Source: Herpetosiphon aurantiacus DSM 785 (GTDB lineage Bacteria > Chloroflexota > Chloroflexia > Chloroflexales > Herpetosiphonaceae). From it: DNA of 64,000 nt. The notes beneath the pieces were generated by a model. That model ran no database searches, was not told the DNA's origin, and saw nothing but the letters and a program-made list of their open reading frames with translations. The stretch is from the NCBI GenBank assembly GCA_000018565.1, contig CP000875.1, forward strand, positions 3,611,199 through 3,675,198. Reading direction: 5' to 3'. Below, one piece after another: positions 8,706 through 16,497 of the stretch (its first letter is position 1; each line of letters begins with the position of its first letter). Both the position numbers and the translations under genes were made by a program.

Positions 8706-9311
8706 TTATTGGGCTTCGACGGTGGCGGTGAGCACGCCTTCGCCGACTTCGATTGCGGTAATTCGTTGGCCATTGGCGGTTAATTGGCTGTTGAGTTTGG
8801 TTTCAAGCGTTTGCGCCAATTGCTCAGCATCAAGGAAAAAGCCCAGAGCGCCATCAATTTGGGCATCAACCACATCAATTCGGCCATCGGCGGTTACCTG
8901 CACCCCAGCGCTGGCACTCCCAGTCATGCCATAGGCACCAACGGTCGCGCCCAAACGACCTGGCGTAAAACGCACCGTCGCACTATCCAAGGGGCTAATT
9001 TCATTGGGATTAGCCTGAATATACTGGTTGATTTCAGTATCGGTCACTTGAACTACGCCTTGAAAACCAGCCGGAATTTCGCTATTGGGGCCGCCAAGTT
9101 GCTCATCGAGCTTGCGATCAATTTGCTGTTCGAGTTGGCCGCCCAAGGTATTGCCTGCTTGTTCGCTGAGCATTGGCCGTAAATAAAAATAAACTCCCAA
9201 CAGGCCACCCAAGGCCAAAAATACAAAAATCGTCAGGGTGGTCAAACAACCAAACAGACAACCGCGGCGGCGTGGTGGCGGTGGTGGTGCATAGCCATAG
9301 CCGTAACCCAT
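8706..9311 (-). CDS. Membrane-anchored hypothetical protein, first gene after the threonine T-box
   Basis: 201 residues. A Gly/Tyr/Pro-rich cytoplasmic start (MGYGYGYAPPPPPRRRGC) leads to one transmembrane segment (about 24-46, LTTLTIFVFLALGGLLGVYF), then a roughly 150-residue extracytoplasmic domain with repeated beta-strand-like stretches (VQVTDTEINQYIQ, VRFTPGRLGATVGAY, VQVTADGRIDVVDAQID, ITAIEVGEGVLTATVEAQ). This resembles lipid-binding-like LmeA/DUF2993 folds only in outline; not assigned. AGGAGG lies 6 nt before ATG. It is the first coding region after the T-box terminator and so should be induced by uncharged tRNA-Thr, although it has no obvious link to threonine. Confidence 0.8.
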   Translation of the reverse strand: MGYGYGYAPPPPPRRRGCLFGCLTTLTIFVFLALGGLLGVYFYLRPMLSEQAGNTLGGQLEQQIDRKLDEQLGGPNSEIPAGFQGVVQVTDTEINQYIQANPNEISPLDSATVRFTPGRLGATVGAYGMTGSASAGVQVTADGRIDVVDAQIDGALGFFLDAEQLAQTLETKLNSQLTANGQRITAIEVGEGVLTATVEAQ

Positions 9312-9338
9312 ACAAAACCTCCTGTGGTGCTGTTAAAC

Positions 9339-9606
9339 AAAAAAGCCCCGTCCATCACACATAGGACGAAGGCAAACATAAACCTCGTGGTTCCACCTAA
9401 TTTCCAAATTAGCAAGCACTAATTTGCTTAAGTTGTCCGTTAGCGGGGACAAAGCGCATCGGTCTACTAGCCATATGGCGTTGGGCGATGAACTCAGAGG
9501 GGGTATTGGTTGAATCCGTGCCAGCAACGCTCGCAATCTATGGCGCTGCTTCCCTGATGGTGTGATTCAAACAACATGGCCTCATCACAGTTGGGTTATT
9601 GAATTG
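9339..9606 (-). promoter_or_regulatory. T-box riboswitch, threonine (specifier ACC)
   Basis: Minus-strand leader. The T-box bulge sequence AGGTGGAACCACG is at about 9386-9398, an F-box-like CCGCTAACGG at about 9439-9448, and a terminator stem with six T ends at 9339. Stem I closes with GATGA/TCATC and GTTTGAATC/GATTCAAC. On its 3' side the loop reads CAAT-ACC, placing the threonine codon ACC (9504-9502) where the specifier belongs (compare GAAC-GTG in the second T-box here). Uncharged tRNA-Thr would stabilise the antiterminator and allow transcription of 9311-6393, which ends with thrS. The T-box call is strong; the specifier is read by eye. Confidence 0.88.
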
Positions 9607-9612
9607 TGCTAG

Positions 9613-9642
9613 ATGCTACCACACCTTGGCTTGCTTCGTCAA
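9613..9642 (-). promoter_or_regulatory. Promoter of the thr T-box operon
   Basis: TTGACG (9642-9637), 18-nt spacer, TAGCAT (9618-9613), placing the start near 9606, just upstream of Stem I. Confidence 0.6.
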
Positions 9643-9723
9643 TCAGCCGTTTGAATGAGCGTTCATCCAAGCGATCTCCGATAGCCAATAGTCCGATGCT
9701 CTTTTGTGGCCTGTAAGCATTGA

Positions 9724-9753
9724 TTGACAACCCCAATTACAAAATGCTATAGT
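9724..9753 (+). promoter_or_regulatory. Promoter of the WXG100/protease gene
   Basis: TTGACA (9724-9729), 18-nt spacer, TATAGT (9748-9753), about 90 bp before the chosen ATG at 9846 and divergent from the T-box promoter. Confidence 0.7.
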
Positions 9754-9845
9754 CGCTACGATTGATAGAGAAAATACCACCCCAACACGACCAACCCTCA
9801 TTCAATCTCGATCTTTTTAATTCCGCTCAAAAAGGAGTCGGGTGT

Positions 9846-10931
9846 ATGTCTGCGACCGTTGTAGAGATTAATTATGCGCAGATGCAACAACTTAGTCAGC
9901 GCTTCCAACGTCAAGCTGAGGTAGTAAGCCAGTTACAGCAACAACTCAATCACACTTATCAACAATTACAAAACGATTGGCATGGCGATGCCGCTAAAAG
10001 CTTTTTTAATGAAATGCAAACCAGCATCTTTCCAACCTTTGGAAAATTAAAAGAAGTTTTAGTAACAGCGCAACAAGTCACATTAAACGTTAACTCGATT
10101 TTACGCGAAGCTGAAACCGAGGCTGCCAACTTGTTCCAAGGAGCATTTGATGGCGGGGCCGCAGCAGGCAACGGCAAAGGTATCTATGAGGCTAATCCTG
10201 CTGGAAAAAGCAAATTGGTAACCGACCCAGAGTATCGCAAAATTGAGCAGCCAGCGTTTGCTCAAGATGCTGACGATAGCGCCGATATTGCCATTGATGA
10301 TGTTAAACAAGGTCAGTTGGGTGATTGCTATTTGATGGCCGGAACCGCAGCAATTGCCAATACGCGCCCTGATATTATTCGCAATGCGATTCGTGATAAT
10401 GGCGATGGAACCTATACCGTGACGCTGTATCCAGAAGAAGGTGTTTCAGGCTTTTTTGGGATGCGCTCCAAGGTAGAGGTAACTGTAACCAATGAATTTG
10501 TTCATTCAAAAGGTAGCGGTGCGCTTGGTTATGCCCAATTAAGCGACGAATTTGAAATTTGGCCAATGCTCGTCGAAAAGGCCTATGCTCAACATAAAGG
10601 CGGCTATGCCAATATTGTCAGTGGTAATGCAGGCGAGTTTATGGCAATCCTGACTGGCAACGATTCATCGCATACCGATGTAGAAGATGTTGATTTTGCC
10701 GATCTCAAAAGCCGCTTGGACAACGGTGCTGCAATTACTGCCGGAACCCCCGATTCGCTGACGAATAAACCAGCCGGAGTCCATGCCGATCATGCTTATG
10801 TCATTAAAAGTATTGATCCAACCAATAAAACCGTTACCTTATATAACCCTTGGGGTTATGATCACCCAACAATTACCTTTGATGAATTTAAAGCCAATTA
10901 TGAAACCGTATCAATTAATGAAAAGGATTAA
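9846..10931 (+). CDS. WXG100-like domain fused to a C2 (calpain-type) cysteine protease
   Basis: 361 residues from ATG 9846; AAAGGAGT lies just upstream. An upstream in-frame TTG (9762) lacks such a site. Residues about 1-100 are two Gln-rich helices hinged by WHG (45-47), the WXG100 signature of ESAT-6-like proteins exported by type VII secretion. After a short Gly/Ala linker, residues about 150-355 form a calpain-like papain fold with Cys161 (GQLGDCYLMA), His316 (HADHAYVI) and Asn334 (TLYNPWG) all present. No classical signal peptide. By family knowledge such fusions can be secreted effectors or toxins; that role is inference. The lipoprotein gene follows 5 bp later. Confidence 0.88.
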   Translation: MSATVVEINYAQMQQLSQRFQRQAEVVSQLQQQLNHTYQQLQNDWHGDAAKSFFNEMQTSIFPTFGKLKEVLVTAQQVTLNVNSILREAETEAANLFQGAFDGGAAAGNGKGIYEANPAGKSKLVTDPEYRKIEQPAFAQDADDSADIAIDDVKQGQLGDCYLMAGTAAIANTRPDIIRNAIRDNGDGTYTVTLYPEEGVSGFFGMRSKVEVTVTNEFVHSKGSGALGYAQLSDEFEIWPMLVEKAYAQHKGGYANIVSGNAGEFMAILTGNDSSHTDVEDVDFADLKSRLDNGAAITAGTPDSLTNKPAGVHADHAYVIKSIDPTNKTVTLYNPWGYDHPTITFDEFKANYETVSINEKD

Positions 10932-10936
10932 GGGTT

Positions 10937-11317
10937 ATGCGGAATGTTGTCCAATGGTTTGTTTTTGCTAGCCTATTAATCGTATTAGGAGCATGTGCTA
11001 TGAACAGCACCCCGACACCAATTGTTAACCCCGCCCCAATCGAATATCCCCAAACCAAGCCCGATAGCTTAATCTTGGCCTATGGCGTGCCACACGTCCA
11101 ATTTGCCCAGCATTGGGTTCGGATCGCAAGCTATGATCGAGTGAGCGAATCAATGCTGGTGGAAATTCGCCCTCATCGCGATACAACCGGAGTCGAACAG
11201 TCGCTCAAAGTTGGCGATAGCTTAACAATTGGGAATCAGCACTATCGTGTTTTGGCCTTACAAGCGCCTCAGTCAGGCCTGGGCTGGCTCGAAATCGATT
11301 CACAGCCACAGCCATAA
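10937..11317 (+). CDS. Small lipoprotein paired with the WXG100/calpain protein
   Basis: 126 residues. The signal peptide (WFVFASLLIVLGAC) ends in lipobox LGAC, followed by a Pro/Thr linker (NSTPTPIVNPAP) and an approximately 85-residue beta-rich domain (VQFAQHWVRIASYDR, LKVGDSLTIGNQHYRVLAL). Family not recognised. It begins 5 bp after the protease stop, so co-transcription is almost certain. A membrane-anchored inhibitor, immunity or substrate-presenting partner for the protease are possible roles, but none can be read from the sequence. Confidence 0.75.
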   Translation: MRNVVQWFVFASLLIVLGACAMNSTPTPIVNPAPIEYPQTKPDSLILAYGVPHVQFAQHWVRIASYDRVSESMLVEIRPHRDTTGVEQSLKVGDSLTIGNQHYRVLALQAPQSGLGWLEIDSQPQP

Positions 11318-11405
11318 TTGATCCACGAAGGGCATGAAGGACACGAAGCTAAGGATTCCAAACCTAATCAGCTTCGTGGGTCTTCGTGTCCTTCGTGGAT
11401 CAAAA
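11318..11405. repeat. Long inverted repeat between convergent genes (GATCCACGAAGG family)
   Basis: TTGATCCACGAAGG...GACACGAAG on the left is complementary to CTTCGTGTCCTTCGTGGATCAA on the right, around about 40 bp. It fills the gap between the lipoprotein stop and the valS stop and could act as a bidirectional terminator. A related sequence is at 59969-60026. Confidence 0.8.
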
Positions 11406-11415
11406 CGGCCCCTAA

Positions 11416-14181
11416 CTAGAAACTTGCCAAGCGTTCACGCAAGGTTGTAGCGGCCAACTCTTGAGCAGCTAAAGCCTCACGCTCTTTTTGCACAACTTCG
11501 GGCTTGGCTTTAGCCACAAAATTTTCGTTAGCCAGCTTCGTGCGGCGGCGCTCGACATCGGCCTCGACCCGTTCAAGCTCCTTGTTGAGCCGTTCGCGCT
11601 CGGCGGCCAAATCGACCATACCCGCCAATGGCAAGACAACTTCGGCTGGAGCAAATACCAAGGTTGTGGCTTGCTCAGGCCGTTCGCTCAGGCTTTCGCT
11701 AATCAGTAGTTTGTCGGGAGCGATCCGCGCCAGGCGGCTGATAATTGCAGTTTGTTCGGTTAACATCGCTGTGGCTGAACCAGCCGCGATCAATGCCTCG
11801 ATCCATTTAACTGCTTCCACGCCTGTTTCAGTACGCACGTTGCGCACGCCGCGAATGATATTTTGCACCAAGTCCCAATCACGCTCAGCTTGCTCGTTAA
11901 GCATGGCAGCATTAATTAAAGGATACTCAGCGATAATCAAGGCTGCTGGAGTTGGCGTGGTTTGCTCGCTATTGTGTAATTTTTGCCAAGCGGCCTCGCT
12001 CACAAACGGCATAAATGGGTGCAGCAACCGCAAAGTTCCTTCTAAAACGCTGTAGAGCGTTTCGCGGGTGCGTAATTGCTGTTGTTCATCGCCAGTGTCA
12101 ATTTGAATTTTGGCGGTTTCAATATACCAATCAGCAAATTCATCCCAGAAAAAGGTTTGGATTTGGCGACCAGCTTCGCCCAAATTGAAGCTGTTCATCA
12201 AGCGTTCAACATCGCCCGCTAAGCGATTGAACCGCGAAAGAATCCAGCGATCAGCGACGGTATAGGCTTGGGCATTCAAACGTTCAGCATCAACTTTGCT
12301 CTCGGCAGTGCGCGGCAAATCGCCCAACTTCGAAATCACAAAGCGGGTGGCATTCCAGATTTTGTTGGCGAACGAACGCGCCGAATCCAAACGGGTTGGT
12401 TGCAGCGCAAAATCTTGGCCTGGCGTTGATGAGGTGGCGAAGGTAAACCGCAGCGCATCAGTGCCATATTGCTCGATCAAATCCATCGGATCAACCTGGT
12501 TGCCCAACGATTTTGACATCTTGCGGCCATGTTCATCGCGCACAAGGCCATGCAAATATACCCATTCAAACGGCTCTTTGCCCGTAAGATAAAGCCCCAA
12601 CATCATCATCCGCGCTACCCAGAAAAACAAAATGTCGTAGCCGGTTTCGAGCAGTGTGGTTGGGTAAAATTGTTTGAAATCAGGATTTTCAACATCGGGC
12701 CAGCCCAAAATGCTGAATGGCCACAAGCCCGATGAGAACCACGTATCCAACACATCTTCGTCTTGGCGCAACTCAACCACTTGACCATAATGCGCAGTTG
12801 CCGCAGCCATCGCATCAGCAGCATTCAACTCGACAAACATCTGGTTATCGGGGCCGTACCACACCGGAATCCGATGGCCCCACCAGAGTTGGCGGCTGAT
12901 ACACCAATCCTGAATATTTTCCATCCAATGGAAATAGATTTTATTGAAGCGTTCGGGCACGATTTTGGTGCGGCCTTCACGCACGGCGGCCATCGCTGGC
13001 TCAGCCAATGGTTGCGTTTTGACAAACCACTGGGTGCTAATTAATGGCTCGATGATTGTATCGCAGCGCTCGCAGCGGCCAATCTTCATCAAGTGCGGCT
13101 TGGTTTCAACCAAATTGCCAGTTTCAGTCAAATCGGCGACCAAGCGCTTACGAGCCTCAAAGCGATCAAGCCCAGCGTAACTGCCACCCTCAGAATTGAT
13201 CGTTGCATCAAGATTCATGGCATTGAGAATCGGCAAGTTATGACGTTGACCAACAATATAGTCATTCGGATCGTGGCCTGGAGTGATTTTGAGCGCACCC
13301 GTGCCAAACTCACGCTCAACATAGGTGTCGGCGATAATTGGAATTTGGCGACCCAAAGCTGGCAGCACCACAAATTTGCCCACCAAATCGGCATAGCGCT
13401 CATCTTCAGGATGCACCGCGACCGCCACGTCGGCTAGCAAGGTTTCGGGTCGAGTCGTGGCAATCGTAATTGATTGATCGCCCTCGCTGATCCGCCACTC
13501 GGTATCGTTGGCATCGTTAGCAACTTTATAGCGAATGTGCCACAAATTGCCTTGCTCTTGCTCATCGCGATAAACCACTTCAAGGTCGGAGATCGCCGAA
13601 AGACAGCGCGGACACCAGTTGACCAAGCGCGTGCCCCGATAGATCAAGCCATCGTCGTACAAGCGCTTGAAGGCCACAACAACCGCTTGCGATAGACCTT
13701 CGTCGAGGGTAAAGCGTTCGCGCTGCCAATCGACCGATGAGCCGAGGCGACGAATTTGGTTGGTGATTGTGGAATGCGAACGGCCCTTCCATTCCCAAAC
13801 AGCGTCGAGAAAATCCTCGCGTCCGAGATCGTGGCGAGTTTTGCCAACTTTGGCAAGTTGCTTTTCAACCACATTTTGAGTGGCGATCCCCGCGTGGTCG
13901 GTACCTGGAACCCACAACGTTGGTTGGCCGAGCATGCGATGCCAGCGGGTTAAAATATCCTCGATCGTGTTGGTCAAGCCATGACCAGTGTGCAGCACAC
14001 CAGTCACATTGGGCGGCGGAATCGCAATCACAAATGGGGCTTTCGTATTGGCAGCAGTTGGCTTGAAATAGCCCGCCGCTTCCCACCACTTGTACAAATG
14101 TTCCTCAACCTTGGCGGCCTCGTAGGCTTGGCCAAGATCGGCTCCGGCTAAGGCATTGTGTAAATGTTTGTCAGCAGACAT
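11416..14181 (-). CDS. valS: Valyl-tRNA synthetase
   Basis: Class I synthetase charging tRNA-Val, 921 residues. The HIGH-equivalent is HTGH (64-67, in NVTGVLHTGHG), preceded by the typical YKWWEAAGYFKP. The CP1 editing domain contains TTRPETLLADVAVAVHPED. WCISRQLWWGHRIPVWY precedes KMSKS (554-558). The C-terminal coiled-coil arm (about 850-920, AAERERLNKELERVEADVERR) is complete. ATG is preceded by GAGG at 8 nt. It lies 22 bp after the DUF3105 gene and is the second gene of the valine T-box operon. Confidence 0.97.
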   Translation of the reverse strand: MSADKHLHNALAGADLGQAYEAAKVEEHLYKWWEAAGYFKPTAANTKAPFVIAIPPPNVTGVLHTGHGLTNTIEDILTRWHRMLGQPTLWVPGTDHAGIATQNVVEKQLAKVGKTRHDLGREDFLDAVWEWKGRSHSTITNQIRRLGSSVDWQRERFTLDEGLSQAVVVAFKRLYDDGLIYRGTRLVNWCPRCLSAISDLEVVYRDEQEQGNLWHIRYKVANDANDTEWRISEGDQSITIATTRPETLLADVAVAVHPEDERYADLVGKFVVLPALGRQIPIIADTYVEREFGTGALKITPGHDPNDYIVGQRHNLPILNAMNLDATINSEGGSYAGLDRFEARKRLVADLTETGNLVETKPHLMKIGRCERCDTIIEPLISTQWFVKTQPLAEPAMAAVREGRTKIVPERFNKIYFHWMENIQDWCISRQLWWGHRIPVWYGPDNQMFVELNAADAMAAATAHYGQVVELRQDEDVLDTWFSSGLWPFSILGWPDVENPDFKQFYPTTLLETGYDILFFWVARMMMLGLYLTGKEPFEWVYLHGLVRDEHGRKMSKSLGNQVDPMDLIEQYGTDALRFTFATSSTPGQDFALQPTRLDSARSFANKIWNATRFVISKLGDLPRTAESKVDAERLNAQAYTVADRWILSRFNRLAGDVERLMNSFNLGEAGRQIQTFFWDEFADWYIETAKIQIDTGDEQQQLRTRETLYSVLEGTLRLLHPFMPFVSEAAWQKLHNSEQTTPTPAALIIAEYPLINAAMLNEQAERDWDLVQNIIRGVRNVRTETGVEAVKWIEALIAAGSATAMLTEQTAIISRLARIAPDKLLISESLSERPEQATTLVFAPAEVVLPLAGMVDLAAERERLNKELERVEADVERRRTKLANENFVAKAKPEVVQKEREALAAQELAATTLRERLASF

Positions 14182-14203
14182 TGTTTAAACCTCAAACTAG
14201 AAA

Positions 14204-15886
14204 TTAATTAGGACAGCGTAAATTAACGCATTCAGGGCCACGGGCAATATGTTCACTGAAAAACGTGTTGACTGCATCGAGATTAACATTATCGCGCAGC
14301 ATCAAACGATATTCCCACGCAGTCATTGCCACAGTTGCATCCAAATCGAAGCGTTTTTGCAAAATTGTATGATGTTCGCGTTGATAAAGATTTTCAAAAG
14401 TTGCTTCTAATTGGCCAAGCTCATTTGCAGTAATTAATTGTGGGTTATAAAAAATAATCACCGCACCATGCTCTAAGTTATGTACCATTGCCTCATCAGT
14501 AATAAAATTATCGTAATGCCCCCATTCTGCTGGCACCATCGCATGATAGCCTGAGGTTGGCGGTAATGTTGGATATTCAACAATACCTTGTACATGATAT
14601 GGTGGATCAACCTCTGGAATATATTCACCTAGCCACATTTGATCGATCTCAGCCTTTTTAGGCTTAATAGGGGGTTGTTGACTAAATGTTGCTAAAGTAA
14701 ATGCAGGCACAATTTCAACCCGATCGACCTCACTCGTGCCCCAAATAATGGGATAGACCATCGTTTCACCACGGCGAGTATTTGGCAATGAAGTTTTTTT
14801 ATTAATGTAATCGATATAGCCCGAACCAGCGCCAATAATTTGATCGTTCGTATCGTAAAACAGCATTGATACCAAGGTTGAAGTAACCACACCACTATCG
14901 GTTGCAATCGCGCTAACATGATAAGTTGGGTATTCGTAGCCCCAACTTTCCTGCAAACGCCCACGAAAGGGCATGCCAAACGTGGTTGGAGTAAGCGCCT
15001 CAACTTGTGGAATTGGTTGATCAATTGTGATTGGATAGCCCTGGCCTAGGCTAATTTCGACGCTTTTGGCGCGAAAGCTATCCCCAGTAAAAATCCCATC
15101 AACAACCACGATTTTTTGCTTGGGCAGCAATAATTCAATCGTATTGGTATTTTTCAGCACTTTATCAAATTGGCTGGTCAAGGTCATGGTATAGGGAATG
15201 TTATACAGTGCTTGATCACTGGGATTTTCAATTTCAAAATAGACCATGGCCTGATCGGTCATCGGCACTTGACCAACGCCCGATCGTACAATCGTGAGTT
15301 CAACCACGGCTAGCAGCGGTTGTTCGCTAGCGGGCGTTGAGTTGATATCATTTAACAATGGCCAAAATTGTAAACCAAGCAAAAGCAACAAGCCCAAACC
15401 ACACAAACTTGCTCCAATCAACATTAACATTTTAGGCAACGAACGAGCAGGTTGCGGCATTGGTTGATCCAGTTTCTGGGTTGCTTGGCCCATACTGTAA
15501 TTGGCTGGCAGCGTGAAACTAGCTTGTGAATCAAATAATGGCTCAGTTTGAATGCTTGATGGCGTAAAATTAGGCGTATCCTGTACAGCAACCAAGGGCG
15601 TGGTTGGGCTAGTGCTTGGATCGCTTGGTAGCTCAGTGCTTGGTGCTACGGCAGCAATTGGCTTAATTGGCTTAATCACAGTTGGCGTGGCGGCATCAAT
15701 TGCGGCAATTCGGCGCAAACACTCGGCCTGTTGGGCTGGATCATTGACGATGCTCGCTAAAATGCGCCAGGCCTCGCGTTCATGCACATTTTGGCGAATC
15801 ACGGCGGCTAAAAGCTGTTTGGCTCGATTGTGGTCGTTTTGAGCTAAGGCTTGTTCAACCTCGCGCTGCCAGTTGGTTGGTTCCAT
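14204..15886 (-). CDS. DUF3105 membrane protein, first gene of the valine T-box operon
   Basis: 560 residues. The N-terminal cytoplasmic part (1-70) is a short helical-repeat-like segment (NWQREVEQALAQNDHNRAKQL), then a Pro/Thr-rich linker, one transmembrane helix (about 152-174, MLMLIGASLCGLGLLLLLGLQF), beta-sandwich-like extracytoplasmic repeats, and a C-terminal DUF3105 domain (about 425-555: YPTLPPTSGYHAMVPAEWGHYD, VHNLEHGAVIIFY). DUF3105 has no established function. ATG 15886 lies 5 nt after GAGGGA; an adjacent GTG (15889) is an alternative. It lies between a valine T-box and valS, so its expression should follow valine starvation; why is unknown. Confidence 0.88.
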   Translation of the reverse strand: MEPTNWQREVEQALAQNDHNRAKQLLAAVIRQNVHEREAWRILASIVNDPAQQAECLRRIAAIDAATPTVIKPIKPIAAVAPSTELPSDPSTSPTTPLVAVQDTPNFTPSSIQTEPLFDSQASFTLPANYSMGQATQKLDQPMPQPARSLPKMLMLIGASLCGLGLLLLLGLQFWPLLNDINSTPASEQPLLAVVELTIVRSGVGQVPMTDQAMVYFEIENPSDQALYNIPYTMTLTSQFDKVLKNTNTIELLLPKQKIVVVDGIFTGDSFRAKSVEISLGQGYPITIDQPIPQVEALTPTTFGMPFRGRLQESWGYEYPTYHVSAIATDSGVVTSTLVSMLFYDTNDQIIGAGSGYIDYINKKTSLPNTRRGETMVYPIIWGTSEVDRVEIVPAFTLATFSQQPPIKPKKAEIDQMWLGEYIPEVDPPYHVQGIVEYPTLPPTSGYHAMVPAEWGHYDNFITDEAMVHNLEHGAVIIFYNPQLITANELGQLEATFENLYQREHHTILQKRFDLDATVAMTAWEYRLMLRDNVNLDAVNTFFSEHIARGPECVNLRCPN

Positions 15887-15917
15887 CACATTCCCTCAAA
15901 TTGAAATAATTGCCGCT

Positions 15918-16164
15918 AAAAACAAAAACCCCACGCCCAACAAGGACGAGAGGAAACTCGCGGTACCACCTTGATTATGTTGCGATTGCAACATCACTCA
16001 TTGGCGCGATAACGGGCGCACCCGAACCAACTTACTTATGTTCAGTTGATCGACTTCCAAGCCACGTTCAATTATTGCTCAACCGAGGGTGCTTTCAGCC
16101 GCCGACACCCAATCTCTGGCGGGAACCAATAATTTACTCATCTTGTTCAACGTCGTTTGTAGTT
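15918..16164 (-). promoter_or_regulatory. T-box riboswitch, valine (specifier GTG)
   Basis: Minus-strand leader with T-box sequence AAGGTGGTACCGCG (about 15959-15972) and a terminator stem CCTCTCGTCC/GGGCGTGGGG followed by TTTTTG. Stem I is clear: GTTGA/TCAAC, CAAG/CTTG, then AGTA on the 5' side and helix AATTATTG/CAATAATT. The 3' specifier strand reads GAAC-GTG-G, giving the valine codon GTG at 16065-16063. It matches valS, the second gene downstream. Confidence 0.93.
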
Positions 16165-16170
16165 GCTCAA

Positions 16171-16199
16171 ATAATAGCTATGCTTGCGGTTTGTGTCAA
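16171..16199 (-). promoter_or_regulatory. Consensus promoter of the val T-box operon
   Basis: TTGACA (16199-16194), 17-nt spacer, TATTAT (16176-16171); start expected near 16164, directly before Stem I. Confidence 0.85.
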
Positions 16200-16249
16200 G
16201 ATTGGAACGAGGTTATCGGCTGATGGCTATTGGCTAGAGGAAAATATGG

Positions 16250-16357
16250 CCCTCACCCCAACCCCTCGCCCACTGCGGCGGGAGAGGGGAGATCAAGGGT
16301 TCCGATAGGTGGTTCCCCCTCGCTCGCTCGGCGGGAGAGGGGGCTAGGGGGTGAGGG
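16250..16357. repeat. GC-rich palindromic repeat (family 1), empty IS target
   Basis: Begins CCCTCACCCCAACCCC and ends GGGGGTGAGGG, with an inner hairpin whose loop contains CACTGCGGCG (16271-16280), the exact 10-bp sequence duplicated by both IS copies in this window. Relatives: 23466-23533, around both IS copies, 50605-50690, 52161-52251 and 52271-52370. Confidence 0.85.
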
Positions 16358-16497
16358 AACAACATTGGCTCCCAATCTAACAGCCCATAGCCTCTAGCCA
16401 AAAGCCTCTAGCCATTGACATGCTGGCTATAAATCTGTAACCTATAACCAGCAACCCACGTACCAACCCCAGCAAACCCGTTGTATGGAGAACAACC

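Noticed and set aside
11318-11405. Possible tRNA or small RNA gene in the long inverted repeat
   Set aside because: No cloverleaf, TpsiC or anticodon elements; it is a member of an intergenic repeat family also present at 59969-60026.
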